Shown here piece by piece: positions 44,234 to 57,489 of a stretch of DNA of 64,000 nt. Source of the DNA: Zanthoxylum bungeanum (taxonomy: Eukaryota > Streptophyta > Magnoliopsida > Sapindales > Rutaceae). Under the pieces are notes generated by a model. It saw nothing but the letters and a program-made list of their open reading frames with translations. It was not told where the DNA came from and searched no databases. A program made the translations under genes and the position numbers. The stretch's first letter is position 1. Every line of letters begins with the position of its first letter. The DNA lies in NCBI GenBank assembly GCA_019454045.1, contig SKCR01033465.1, forward strand, positions 1 through 64,000. The letters are read 5' to 3'.

Positions 44234-46299
44234 TGATGAGTGATAATTATATCACTATTTCTCACTCATTTAACTTAATATTTTGTATAGTTTCTTGAGT
44301 TTTGTGAATATTTTGATGTGTTTTGTGTTATTTTGTAGATAAATAAAGTTTCAGGACTCTCTTGAGGTGATTTGGGGCTAAAATAGTGAAAAACGGACAA
44401 AAGGGCAATTTGGTAATTTTTCACATCGCGACGCCTAACATGCGCCATTAGCTGCTAACGTGCGCCGGGGGACACGTGTCAGAATCTAAAAAGTTTGACT
44501 TGCTAACATGAGCCTGCCACGTGTCAACATCACAGCCAATCCGCTAACGTGCGCCGTGACACGTTTCATCATCCTATGGTGTCGACAATCGCCATCGCCA
44601 CGTGTTGACATGTGTCATCTCGCGTGTCTGACACGTCATCGTCCACATCAGCAGTTGACCGAGTCAACTCACCACGTCACTGCCACGTCATCATCAGCCT
44701 ATCACAACGCGCCACATGTTACAATCATACGGTGTTGACAATCACTATCGCCATGTGTCGCCACGTCATCACCACATCACCGCCATGTCACTGCCACATC
44801 AGCGCAATTATTGAGTTAATCATCCATATCGCCACATCATTGGATAAGAATCTCTGCGGACCAACCAGAAGCTGACACGAGTCGCGTCGCGACGCGTGAA
44901 GCTTGCGCGTCGCGACGCAGAGACCCTATCAACGCCTATAAATTCAGCTCGAGATTTCAGTTTCATATGTACCTTCATCTTTGAATTCTCTGATGTAAAT
45001 AGGGAGTTTTATATCTAATTTTCTTTAAATTTCAGTTTTGTAATTATTTTTAATTACGTTCTGTAATAATAATTTACTTTCTTTACTTTTTCAGTCTTTA
45101 CTATTCAGCTATGAGGAGGTAACTTCTCACTGCTAAGGTGAAAAGTAAAACTTTTATTACTGCAATTTAGATTAATCTCCCTTAATTATAGTATATTCAC
45201 TATTTAAAATTTGACTTAACAAGGATATCGCTATATTGGCCGGTTGGTAATCAATTATAAACTGGTTTTAATCTGACTAAGCATGGATACCGCCTGGTTG
45301 GTCGGTTGGTAATATACCGCCTTTATGGCAGGTCAGACTTAATTTGACTTAATCAGATTACCGCCTATATGGCTGGTTGGTAATGTTATCACAAGTTAAT
45401 ATATTATATTAATGGAGATATCTAAATTAGTAGTGGTAAAAGTAGATCCTTTAACCCTAGCATTTTATTTTATTGTAATTTTACTTTTCGGTATTTACTT
45501 TACCGCATTTACTTTTCAGCATTTTATATCTTTTACTTTTAAGTTTTTCTTACTAGCCCTAGTTATATGTCGTAACTAAGTTAGTTATCTAGGGTTGTGA
45601 TGAATTTTAATATCACCGGTTTATAAGGGGTTATTTTATAGTTTGGGTAATTTAAAGGTTTACTTATTAAGTCTTAAGCTTAATGCTTCTTGTTAACTGG
45701 TCACTAATAAGATTGATCTGGTAAATCTAAAATAAACTTGACAAATGAATTTTAGGTTTCAGCCTTAGACTTAATAGCTCACGATCTTCCTTGAGGATAG
45801 ATAACCCTTTAATAGATTTCCTTACAGGATAGACATATACATGTCGGGCGGGGGTAACCTTTATTGGAACTTAATCTTAATGAATCCAGGTAATTTGGTT
45901 GTCATAGACATATGGTTCAATTGGGTTATACTAGGTATTTGCGTCTGACCTTCGACAGAGGCTTTCGCATAATTTCGTGTTCCAGGTTAGTAAACCAATT
46001 TATTACACAAACATGAAATAACCACTTCATCTTTTAAAAGATATTAGAAAGATTCACAACCCTAGATAGTTCATTAATATTGAATTTTCTTAAACCTACT
46101 TTCGAGCAATTTTATTTACTTGTTTTTAAGTTTAAAATCATCACCATTTCAAATCAATCAATCAACCTGTTAGATACTAGTAATCATTTGACCTCATAAA
46201 ATTAAAAGATTAGGTATTAAGTCCTCGTGGGATCGATAATTTTTATACTACTTGAACGATACGTGCGCTTGCGTTATACGCGTGTGATTACGCCGGTCA
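44234..46299 (+). repeat. 3' LTR of the Athila element
   Basis: 2066 bp from TGATGAGTGATAATT to ATTACGCCGGTCA, followed by the duplication GTCAC. It is uninterrupted and serves as reference for the split 5' LTR. It contains the G-box and GCGTCGCGACGC palindromes (44884-44895 and 44907-44918) and a TATA box at 44937-44943. Open frames at 44508-44875 are U3 sequence, not genes. Confidence 0.93.
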
Positions 46300-46660
46300 G
46301 TCACATTATGACTTTATATTTTTTTTACCGACCGTACAATATGACTATCAATTGAGTAAGTGATAATTTAGTCATGGGTGTGTCTCAATCACATTTATAA
46401 CCTCAGTTATATTGTTATCATGTTTTTCACCTATGACCACACGATGACTGCCAATTACGAGTCACACTATAACTATTAGTTTGGTGACTGATAATTTAAT
46501 CATTCGTATGTCTCATTCACATTTGTGGCCTCAGTTACATTGTGATTGTATTTTTTCACCTATAGTCATACAATGACTATTAATTATGTGTGTGGCTGAG
46601 TGTGTATTTTTCAGGCATATACACAATGTGACTATCAGTGGTTTCATCCACATACTAAAA
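46300..46660. repeat. Right part of the diverged repeat at the Athila target
   Basis: 'ATGACT(A/G)(T/C)CAATT'-like blocks recur near 46342, 46445, 46574 and 46628. 'GTGACTGATAA', 'TCTCA.TCACATTT' and 'CCTCAGTTA.ATTG' recur between them. Spacing of 100-130 bp suggests an old degenerate tandem repeat. It continues 19440-19591. Confidence 0.55.
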
Positions 46661-48085
46661 ATGAATTAATATTTAGTATGTATTTAAATTAAAAATAAAA
46701 AATTTCAAAACGTAATGTCTATGTTCAAATCTTAAGGGAGTTAAGGGGTTAAAAAATATATTTGGGCTTGCCCGCTACTGATCTTTTAAAAGAAAAAATA
46801 AATAAATAATTGATTTCAATACGCAGTAAAATTCAAATCTTAAAGAAGTTAAGGGGGTAAAGTATGTATTTGAATTTGCTCGCCTCTTTATTTTTTTATA
46901 GAAAATAATAATAATAATAACAATAACAACAATAACGTTCACGTCAACCGTAACACAGTGTTCGCTTAATAGTAATCTATTTTTTACAATAAAGGTTAAA
47001 GGGAAAAAAATCAAGTCAAACTCCTTATTAGTAAAAAAATAAATGAAAATGAATAAAAAAAAATTGAATAAAATTTAAAATCTGATTATTAAAGACGAAA
47101 CGAGTTTAGAGATAAAGTTTTTTTTTTTAATAATAACGAAGATAAATATGATATTGTAATAAATTTCTATTTCTTTCATTCATGAACGGTCGAATTGTCT
47201 GACTGAATTGACCCTATTATTTTGAATGGACCGCAATTTATTGTTGTCGTTTGAGGACAGATGAGATTAGGGCATTTTAGGAATGCAAGTGGTTTGTTTA
47301 AAACAATGCACGTAGATAATCCTAGTTAGCTATACTATGTCGATTTAAAACTTTTACATATATTTTAAGCTTTATGTAAGTTAGTGTGAGTGAATTTATA
47401 TTATTAAATATTAATTTGACTATTAACATCTCATTATTAAATTACATTAGACCATTTGTTCAAAATTTATATCAAAATTTTTAAGTTAAAAATAAAAATA
47501 GACACATTCTTTAAATAATATTGTCATTTGATAGCTTTTAAGTGTACCTTCTTCAAAAATCGATCTACTATTAACAAAGTTTTTACAGATAATGATAAAT
47601 AAATAAAGGATTGGGTTATTTTAATTTAAAAAATTATTATTTTTATATTGATTTCATGAATATTCAATGATAGATGATGACATTATTAACGAGAGTTTTT
47701 ATTTATTAATAATTATTATTTTTATGTAGGTCCTGAAAAGGATACAAAATGAAATTAAGAAATAAAAAACATTAAGTAATTTAATTTACAACGAAACCAT
47801 AGTTTTTTTGGGAAATATTGGAAATCCCACCGTTAAATCATCCAATCAGAACTTAAGATGAACATATAAAATTCACGGTTGTCTCATACTTCTATAAAAA
47901 ATACATCATCTGAACTCAAATTTATAACCTATTAATCAAATTTTAAACCATTTGTCATGTCGGGGGCAACAAAACCAAAGTGATCAACAAAGCAAAGGTT
48001 CCAAGGGCCAATTTGGAGACGTCAAATCCATTTGTGCAGCATAAAATGGTTATTACTATTCTTAAGTAAGCCTGAATGCTATCCT
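46661..48085. other. AT-rich intergenic spacer
   Basis: No supported gene. Two short related blocks ('TCAAATCTTAA', 'GTTAAGG', 'TTTG', 'CTTGC' or 'TTGC') lie near 46725 and 46830. A degenerate AAT/AAC repeat lies near 46908-46935. No element ends were recognised. Confidence 0.5.
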
Positions 48086-48141
48086 CAAGGGTGTGACTTG
48101 GTGGTGTGTAATTCATGATCTCACATTGAGGTCCTGGGTTC
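48086..48141 (+). mobile_element. SINE head truncated in its B box
   Basis: 'AAGGGTGTGACTTGGTGG' matches the head of the SINE at 15055. 'GGTCCTGGGTTC' then stops inside the expected B box at 48141, where TGTAACACCCC of an LTR-like sequence begins. The rest of the SINE was not found within the window. Confidence 0.55.
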
Positions 48142-51100
48142 TGTAACACCCCGCCAGAGACAGGATGCTACCGGCATGAGATAGGAATGACTCATCTCCA
48201 TAAGCCTTGAAATCTACCGAAAATCCGGCATGATGTATCCTAAAACTGGACAACCTAGATCGCAGTCCAGCACCAAAACGAACCTAAAAAGAATATCATA
48301 TATCAAAATGGACCTTAGGTACTGTAGGCATTGCATTTTTGCATATCAGCCCGATGATGAGTCTCGTATGGAGACACTACCTCTTTAGTTGTGAAAGTCG
48401 CGGGAAACGGACGTTGGAAGGGTAAAGTTGGAAATTAGCATTTTGTCAGATTTAACTCGCTTGTTTCGCTTCGGGTTCGCTTGTTGGACCTCTGTTTTTA
48501 AAACACACCAAGCCCAAACTAAAATAATTAAAACATTTAAAAAAACATGTCACAAATTAAATTGAAACCAATTAAATTGAAATCTTAATTAAATTAAATT
48601 CACAAATTAAATCCAATTAAATTAATTAAATTGAATTTAAAATCCAATTAAATTAAATTCCAAAATTAAATTAAATCACTTCCTAATTTTAATTAAATCA
48701 CCCACCAAAATATAATAATTTCTTGCCTTAAATAATTAAAATTAAACACAAATTAAATTACTTGATTTCTTTCCTTTTTAAAAGCCATGCAAACCCTAAT
48801 GAATCACTATAAAAATAACACTTCACGCCAACATAGCCCTTCCTCTCATCACTCACCACTCACGGCACAACAAAAAAAATAAACCCTAAGGACCTTCCTC
48901 TCATTCACTCTCTCTCTCGGCACTTCAACCAAAAAATACAAAACCTAAACACCTTGACCTCTCTCTCTTCTCTCCCTCACTCAACACACGCATACAATTC
49001 TCTCAACCAAAACACTAATACCTTCCATCCAACCGACCAACAACTCTCTCTGACACGACGAGCCACACAAAAACACTGTCAGGCCCTTGACTCTCCAGTT
49101 CACAGCCCTCACTCTCACACAAAGCAACCCTCATAAACCCTAAAATCAGACGCAAACAGTAGAAACTATAACAAGCCAGCCCTTCCCTCACCAACTCACT
49201 CTCACAGCAATCACAAACAATAACCCTCACAAACCTAAAACTGCCGATAAACTAACCCCTCAATCCCACATCGGTTGCGCATGGAGGGTGTTCCAAATGT
49301 CCATGATATAGTCTCCACGTGAAAGCCATAAGAATCCAAGAAGCACCTCTCTACCGATACAACAATAGCCACTCAGACCTCACACGTCCCACATCGGCCA
49401 CAAATCAACAAGACCACTCAAGGCCCTCCACCGATTTCACCCCTCATACACACACGTGAAACCCAACTCCACACAGCCCTTGTTTTCACGCATCAGCCCC
49501 TCATCCAGCCAACCTTCACGCCACATAGCACCTTTAACTCACGCCACATGCCCCTCACTTCACAGCCTTCAACTCCACTCACGAAATTAACGCACACAAG
49601 CCCAGCAGCCCCTCACTCCCCTTCACGCATCAATTACACTCAAGCCCCACGCACGCAAGCCATTCACTAATTCAACGCATCACACAACCTTCACAACTCA
49701 CAGCCCTTCAATTCATTGCCCACTTCACGCCTAAAAATCCTTCCCTACGCAACCGCAAGCCAATTCGCCTTCAAAATCACCCAAAACAGTCCCATAAGCG
49801 ACCAAAACAGTGACCTGAAACGTAGCGACCAAACAGCAGCTAAACGGAGTAGAAACAGCAGCCCGAGCAACAAAACAATGAGGAAAGACGTTGAGTTGGT
49901 GAACTAAAAGAGTTTCGGATCAGTCACCCTTCCAACGGACGTGTAACGCCCTTTCTTGAGAGGACAAAAGAGGTTAGACCTGAGGGCACCTTTTTACCTT
50001 TTTATCCTTCGTTTATTTTATTTATTTTAGAAATATTATCGCATGAGAGTCATTTGAGGCATGATGTGATTGTTGGATGAGCGGAATATGTGTTCCCTTT
50101 TGTGGTATATAGGATGGAAACCCGAACGTAAATTTCGTAGCCGAATCCGAATGGACGGTAGTGCGGTTTGCACTCGGGATATAACGCCACGTACTACTTG
50201 AGAGACACACGTATTTCGTTTCATCCAACCATGTATTTGAGCATGATTTAGTCTAGTATGTTATTTAGTTATTTATTTTTAAGCATGATTAGTTATTTAT
50301 TTTGCATTTGGAATTTGCATTATGTTTATGTTGTTATTTGTTTTCCGCATTATATAATTGGAGCATGTTCATGGGATTGTCGTGTGTTATTGTGTGTTTG
50401 CCGTGGTGATAACTTACTTTTCAAGCATGCAAACTTAGACATAGGATTTGTCTTTATGAACATGAACTAGATATAGGTTGTTCTTGAGCATGTTGCGTAG
50501 ATTCGGTTAAGATATTGCACAAATCACATCATTACAAGTGGCATAAGTAAGGGACCATTCCGAACCCAACGGTTTGAGGTCTTCCCTTGCGAGGAGTGAG
50601 TGCGGCCTTAAATCTTTGTCCCAGTTCACACTGGGTGGCGACTTCATGTTATTTCTCCGGTTTAGTTCCTACACGGACTACTCCGTACTCCCAACTAGGC
50701 CACGAGCCTAGAACAGCGTCGTCAAGTTCTGTGTCCTACAGGTACACACCAACACATCAAAATAACCACCTAAGGGCTCCATGCCCATATTATCTATCAA
50801 CACTCAATGGCTCAGTACCCACAACATCATAAGCAATCAAAACATTTACTTAAAATATATATACAAACCATGTGCTCAACACGAAAAAATAAAACAATAA
50901 CTAGAATATCCTAAACTTTTTAAACTTCTATAACTTCTCACAGGACACTTGCGAGGGTGACTGCCGCTTGGGTGATCCGTGTCTCGAGCATGACTACCAA
51001 AGTTGTCGTGGTTGACCAATCTGGAAGCCAACCTACAAAACTAGCAAACTGATTTGGTGTGAGTTTTTTTTTTAAAAAAACTCAGTAAGTAACCATGCTA

Positions 51101-51608
51101 GCACTACAAACAAAACATAAAAATCAATTACATTAGGAGTTTTTCAGAGTTATCAAGTTATTACGAATCTTAGAATTATCAGCTTTCTATTATACTTTAT
51201 ACTTTACCCATATCAAATTTTTCATATTTACATATTGTCAATATAGTGGCTAGACATTCAAAGCACACGAAACATAGATTCGAAATCACAAAGTACGTCA
51301 CATATTAATACTTATCACAATTATATATCTTTGAAATATCATCAAATCAGTAAACCTAACAAACTTTCTTTTGTTCAGTTATAAACTATCTTTAATACCA
51401 AAATATATTTCTTCAATATTCAAACAATCTTTCTTTAACCATCTTTAATCCACGATGATCTTACAATAGTTAAACACTTGGGTTTCATATACATTCACAC
51501 ACACCGTAGCACACTTCTTTTATATACATGGAAATACAATTTCAGAATCCTTACACATGTGCATACATATCAATACAACTTAGCAAACACGCTTTATAAC
51601 CTCTAATA
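48142..51608 (-). mobile_element. LTR-like sequence (TGTAACACCCCG end), split by D2
   Basis: TGTAACACCCCGCCAG is a common plant Ty3/Gypsy LTR terminus read in reverse (element 3' end ...GGGGTGTTACA). The flanks of D2 (48142-48322 and 50741-51608) form one unit of ~1 kb, including 'ACTCAGTAAGTAACC' near 51080. The right end is unclear because a B-family LTR begins at about 51609. No coding region or primer site is seen, so a solo or partial LTR is likely. Confidence 0.45.
48323..50740 (+). mobile_element. Solo LTR D2
   Basis: 2418 bp from TGTAGGCATTGCATTTTTGC to TTCTGTGTCCTACA, flanked by a perfect GGTAC duplication (48318-48322 and 50741-50745). It shares both ends, the ~100-bp core (50100-50200) and the 'AAAACAGT' region (49780-49960) with D1. 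A TATA-like CTATAAAAA lies near 48812. No internal region is present. Open frames inside lie in a C-rich block and are not considered genes. Confidence 0.9.
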
Positions 51609-52997
51609 TATTGGAGTTTACTAAGGTCCCAAGGATCAATAAATAAACATGAACATGTGTGAATACAATAGAGAAAGTCACGGAATACTCACATCTATCG
51701 TTTGAGCGACGCTTTGAAGAACAAAAATTTCTTTTCTGCTCCTTGTGCATTCGGCAGTGACAGTGAGCAGCTCACTGGTTTGGCTCGATTTTGGTCCTTC
51801 GTCAAGCTCCAAGCTTCGTCGAACGATTCCCAGCTCATGGGTGGACTTCCCTATCACCTTCGCATGACTTCTTAGTGTGCTAGCACTCCCGATTTTGCCA
51901 CAAAATCGCAACTTTTGCTTCCATTTTCTTCTTGAAACTCGGCAGTGGAGAGAGAGAAGAGTTGTAAATGTGTGTTATCTTTTGGTAATTAATTTTCTAA
52001 AAAACATATACCAAAAAATTTTGGCTAACAAAGTCAAACCAATTAAAGCTTAACACACATGACCTATTCACATCAATCACAAGTTGTCAAGTCACATCAC
52101 TCAAAGTGATAAGTGATTTGACGCTTGATGCGACTAGCGATTTGACGCTTGATTTGACTTGCGTGCCGCACTCGAATTCGAAATGCGAATGCGCTCGCAA
52201 ATAATCCCGGGCTCGGGTTCGCTAATTCCAAATTAACGAATTTTCCGTTACGTTGTAATTAAATGATTACGCCTAGCGAAATCACTATTCACGTCGTTAA
52301 CGAATTAATTCTAAATTAACTCGTTCACCCGAATTAAAATCTAATTTCAATTCCGCGTCGAAATCCAATTTCGTTTAATATATCGAATATATTAATTTAA
52401 CCGATTAATTCCAAATTAATCGTTATCTCTCTTTAATTGATATTTTATCCAGATAAAATATCTCCGCAATTAATCCCAGATTAATTTTCTCTCTCATCAT
52501 TAATTAATCCCAGATTAATAAAAGTGCAAGTCATACGTCATCGGTGAATCTTCGGGAAGCGACCCATGAGATCCCCGGATATGTTGGCAGTAAATTCGGT
52601 CGTCGGACTATCCGAACACGTAGTACCTCGTACTACGTTATACCGATTTACAAGACAAGGTCGGCTTCTAGCAAAGCGCCATGCCTTCCCAATTCTCCGG
52701 AAATATCCTACAGGGATAAAGGATCTATATCAGGCGTAGTATACATAGTATTGCGTATTTCTGTCCAGTATCGGATGATCACATGCGAGGCCTGGGGCTG
52801 GTACAGTGTCTGCCCCGTACGAAGATATATCGGATGACAAGCAACTAGTCTCTTTAAATGGATAATCATGACCAAGTCATATTATCCCGACGGTTGCAAC
52901 CTTTTTAGAGAACCAGTCTGTATCACTGCGGATCATCACTCCATATGACTGGAGTGATACTTCCGTCTTGACATCACACCCAAACACACTACGATTC

Positions 52998-55400
52998 TGT
53001 AGGGGTTATTTAGGGGGTGAATCCGGTAACGCAGCGGAAGCGGTGAAAATCCGATTTTCAGATTTCAAAACTTTTTCTCGGATAAATTAAATAAACATAT
53101 TTATTTAATATTCCAATAATCAAATTATGAAAATAAATTCAATAAAACATTTTTAGGTGAATTTACCGAAATACCCTTGCTTTGTATTTTTTTTGTCCAT
53201 TTTAGTCCGAAATTGATCCAATCAATTTTGAATGATTCTAAATCATTTCTAAGATGAACTTATGATGTTCAAAACATCAAAACACCAAAGCAACCAAAAT
53301 CCCCAATTATTCCTCACAAAGCCGAGAGCACCATTTGGTGCCAAATTTGTGCATTTTGCACTTTCATGCTTCAAGACACATCCAAATGATATCCAATCAA
53401 CATGAAACTTTATATGCATCATATACACACCAAATACACAACATATATGAAAACCCCAAATTTGGAGTTAGTCATAAACCCTAATTTTTCAATTTCCTCA
53501 AATTGGACAAATTAGGCCATAACATTAAATCAATTGTTTCAATCATCAATCTTACATCCAATTCAAGTCTCAACACAATGAAACAACTCAAGATCAAATC
53601 TAGGTCATTTAAGAGTGGGTCAACAACTCTAGATTAGCAACTTGGTTTCAAAACCTTAAAAGAATCCTTACAACTACAATAGTCACAAGTTTCCTTCACC
53701 ATACATGCTCAACACTTCTATCAAACTTCCACCACAAAAACACAAAGAAATAAAGAAAGAAATAATCTAAGAACATCACATGTTGAAGCCTTGAACCTAA
53801 GGAACATATTCCTCTCTAATAGTAAGTTGGAAAAACTTACTAAATTCCAAGCTATCTTTGATTTTTGTCTTTCTTTTCTCAAGCTTCCTTTGCCTTTCTT
53901 CAATGGAGTTTATATGATAAAGTGTATTAGGTTAAGTGTATCATGAAATGAAAATCAATTTATACTTGTTTCATTGGCCTTTGGCCGAAAATGCTAAGGC
54001 AAAAACAGGAAATTAATTTCAATTTCATTTCAAATTCATTTGGTCAACTTGACAAATATCTTATAAACAACTTTATTAGATATTTATTTTGGTCAACAAA
54101 TGCAACTAATGTCATTTACTTTAAATATCCTAACATAAGATATTTATATTTTAATTAATTTAATCATTTAACAATTAAATAATTAATTAATTAATCAAAT
54201 ACAAATATATTAAATATATGTATAATATTTACATTAAATATTAAAAACATATATTCATTTAGGAAATAAGTCAAATAACTCATTTTGACTATTAATTAAT
54301 GTGTATTTAAATTAATCAAGTATTAAATGTAAATACACAATAATTAAGAAATGACTATCTAGTCTCTTTAGCATGTATCTTGCGTTTAACTATTAAACGA
54401 CTTTATAAATAATCAATATTATTTATTTATGTTGCTCTAGTGCTCAACGAGTATGTTTCATTATTGAGACTCTCTAGGTTCAGGTATATCCGTCACGAAA
54501 TCAAATTTCGTGTCCATAATCTATCCACCCGTAGATTATGACGATCACGGATAATCTCGCTGAACCATACAGGTCGAGGTCATGGCAAATGTATAATTCC
54601 TCCGTCACAGGTATCCGGATAAATCCCAGAGATATAGATGTAAACGTCAAATCTCTATCGGGATTATCCAGTCGACTATTCTATTAGCAATCTCAAAAAG
54701 AATGTTTAGAACTAGCTTCTAAACTTTACCACGGGCCCATGGTTTTATCTGATTGCTAATCATATGGACTACCTATGCTCTGGTACACAGAACTGACGGA
54801 TCCTATCTTGATACACATAGGACACCCTGAGGATCTATCTACACCCAACGAAAGGCGGAGGTCTGATCTTAATAGATCGGTGACGTGACTGCCGTCTAAG
54901 TGTAGAAGATGTCTCATGTGCCCACAATGGCATCTCAAGTCTAAGAATCACAAGTGCTACTCAACCCAAGAAGATTCTTATTGACGCTGGTGTACCATCC
55001 ATTAAGAATCTTCGGTGAGTCGTTCAGTGTTTATCCGCTATAAACACCTACACGTCTATACTAGTCTCCAAGACTAATGGTTCATTGAGAAACCATTGGA
55101 ATCATATATTCCAGTATACGACATGTACCGGTCTCAACGGGTTTACTATACTGACCAAGTAGTGTAAACCTTGACCAGGAACTGTCTGAGAATGACAACG
55201 TCATGATACATCTCAATGTCCGTTGCGACGCTTTTGCAACTGTATCATGACTAATCATTCTAGGGTCATTACGTCTTTACCATATAGAAAGATAGATTAT
55301 ATTATAGAAACTGCATATATTATTCATAATAATAATGTTTTACAGAAGTATTTAACAGAAATACAACCGGGAATTGGCGCTCTGAGCACCAACCCCAACA
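52998..55400 (-). repeat. 3' LTR of Copia C
   Basis: Plus-strand form runs TGTAGGGGTTATTTAGGG to CACCAACCCCAACA. It is followed on the right by AAATCTCCCACTTG, the reverse of a polypurine tract, which identifies it as the element's 3' LTR. Confidence 0.95.
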
Positions 55401-55414
55401 AAATCTCCCACTTG
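55401..55414 (-). promoter_or_regulatory. Polypurine tract of Copia C
   Basis: On the minus strand CAAGTGGGAGATTT directly precedes the 3' LTR start TGTTGGGG. It shares the GTGGGAGAT core with B1. Confidence 0.88.
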
Positions 55415-55416
55415 CT

Positions 55417-57488
55417 CTAGTGCCAATATCGATTGTATCTAATACCCATCGACTCCACGTGTTTATCAAACAACTTCGGAGGTATGGCCTTCGTCAGCGG
55501 GTCTGCTACATTATCTTCACTCGGTACCTTGCACACGACAATATCCCCTCGCGACACGATCTCTCGAATGATGTGGTACTTGCGTTCCACATGCTTCGAC
55601 TTCTGATGCGCCCTCGGTTCCTTTGCTTGCGCAATGGCTCCAGTATTATCACAGTATAACGGAATCGCATTCTCGATACTTGGGACAACTCCCAATTCTG
55701 TGATAAAATTCTTTATCCACACAGCCTCTTTTGCAGCTTCAGAAGCTGCAATATATTCCGCCTCAGTGGTGGAATCAGCTGTCGATCCCTGTTTGGAACT
55801 CTTCCAACAAACTGCACCTCCGTTAAGGGTAAAGACAAATCCAGATGTAGACTTTCTATCATCGGGATCCGATTGGAAATCGGAGTCTGTATACCCATTA
55901 ACCTGCAGTTCGTTTCCTCCATAACTATTAACTTATCCTTAGTACCTTTAAGATACTTTAGGATATGTTTAATGGCCATCCAATGGTCATTACCTGGATT
56001 GGACTGATATCGACTAGTTACGCTAACAGCGAAACTGATATCAGGCCTCGTACATAACATGGCATACATTATGCTACCCAAACACGAAGCATAAGGTTGG
56101 TTAGACATTCTAACCTTCTCATCTTCTGTTTGTGGACACATCTTCTTAGAAAGATGAATCCCATGTCTGAACGGTATGTTTGCTGTCTTACAGTTACCAA
56201 AGCTATACCGTTCCAAGATCTTATCTACGTACGTTGATTGGGATAACCCAATCAGCCTCCTTTGTCTATCTCTATAGAGTTTTATCCCTAAAACATAGGA
56301 AGCTTCTCCCAGGTCCTTCATGGAGAAATTCTTACAGAGGTACGCTTTGACGCTTTGCAACATACCTAAATCATTCCCAATGATTAGGATGTCATCAACA
56401 TATAGGACTAAAAATACGACCATGCTCCCACTGGCCTTCTGATACACACAGGATTCTTCCGAATTCTTGAGAAAACCAGACGATCTAATAATCTCATCGA
56501 ATCGAAGATTCCAACTTCGTGAAGCTTGTTTAAGTCCATAAATGGACTTCTTAAGCTTACATACCATACCCGAGGTTTCGCTGGATGTGAAACCTTCCGG
56601 CTGTTCCATATAGATTTCTTCATCAAGAAATCCATTTAGAAAAGCCGTTTTGACATCCATTTGCCAAATCTCGTAGTCATGATACGCAGCTATAGAAAGC
56701 AAAATCCGGATAGACTTAAGCATTGCTACCGGCGAAAAAGTTTCATCGTAGTCGACGCCAGGTCGCTGCGTGTAACCTTTTGCTACCAGTCGGGCCTTGT
56801 AAGTTTCAACCTTACCGTCAGGCCCGCGCTTCCTCTTGTAAACCCATTTACAACCGATAGGAACAATTCCTTCGGGAAGCGGAATCAAGTCCCAAACTTG
56901 ATTTTCATGCATTGAGTCTATCTCGGATTTCATGGCACTTTGCCATTTCACGGAGTCGATGTCCAACATCGATTCTCTATAGGTGAAAGGATCTGTCTCT
57001 TCAACTAAGAGAACATCCAGACTCTTTTCTTGTATCAAATACAAGCGTTCAGGAGGTCTAGATACCCTTTCCGACCTACGGAGTGTGTGTGTTGAAGGTC
57101 CTTCATCTACTTGAACTTCAGGTTCCTCCGTTGGTTCGTTGTTTTCAGGTTGGACTTCATCAAGCTCAACCTTTCTATGATCACCACCTTCTGACAAAAG
57201 TTCTACTTCTAGAAATTTTGCGAAGCGAGCTACGAACACATTTCGATGCTCGGTATCATAGAACAGATATCCCCTCGTGTTCGAGGGATATCCAACAAAC
57301 CTAAACTTTTGCCCTCGAGGCGAAAGCTTACTTTGCTGAGTTACCCTGACATAGGCAGAACAACCCCAAACCTTAATGTAATTAAGATTCGGTCTCCTAC
57401 CGAACCATATCTCATACGGTGTCGTAGGAACAGCCTTTGAAGGAATCTTATTCAAAAGATGTGCGGCTGTTAAGAGACAGTAGCCCAT
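55417..57488 (-). pseudogene. Copia C integrase end, reverse transcriptase and RNase H
   Basis: A 591-codon open frame (57488-55713) carries the end of integrase ('LLNKIPSKAV', 'TPYEIWFG'), a linker, and an apparently complete reverse transcriptase: 'GCKWVYKRK', 'YKARLVAKGYTQR', 'MDVKTAFLNG', 'YGLKQASRSW', catalytic YVDD at 56402-56391. Near 55900 the frame slips. RNase H resumes in another frame at 55722-55417 with 'YCDNTGAIAQAKEP' and 'NVADPLTKAIP', ending two bases before the polypurine tract. The reverse transcriptase is the best preserved in the window. The breaks are single-base indels and could be recent mutations or assembly errors. Confidence 0.92.
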
Positions 57489-57489
57489 A

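Larger units (their letters stand above)
19592..46299 (+). mobile_element. Athila-type Ty3/Gypsy retrotransposon with captured LOG gene
   Basis: Bounded by a perfect GTCAC duplication (19587-19591 and 46300-46304). Without its two nested insertions (B1 and D1) it is ~12.3 kb. Order: 5' LTR, Asp-tRNA-type primer site, gag, protease, reverse transcriptase, RNase H, integrase, an unknown ORF, a LOG coding sequence, a long 3' region, polypurine tract, 3' LTR. Integrase after RNase H defines Ty3/Gypsy. The primer site, the DLGAS protease, the FMDD reverse transcriptase and the post-integrase 'GGGAGGCAACCCA' block indicate Athila. LTRs differ by about 3-4% in ~420 bases compared by eye. Gag and pol carry stop codons. 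Confidence 0.94.

Noticed and set aside
44508..44875. Overlapping 76- and 87-codon frames rich in His, Ser and Thr
   Set aside because: They are U3 sequence of the Athila 3' LTR, produced by repeated CCACGTCA blocks; the 5' LTR does not keep the frames.
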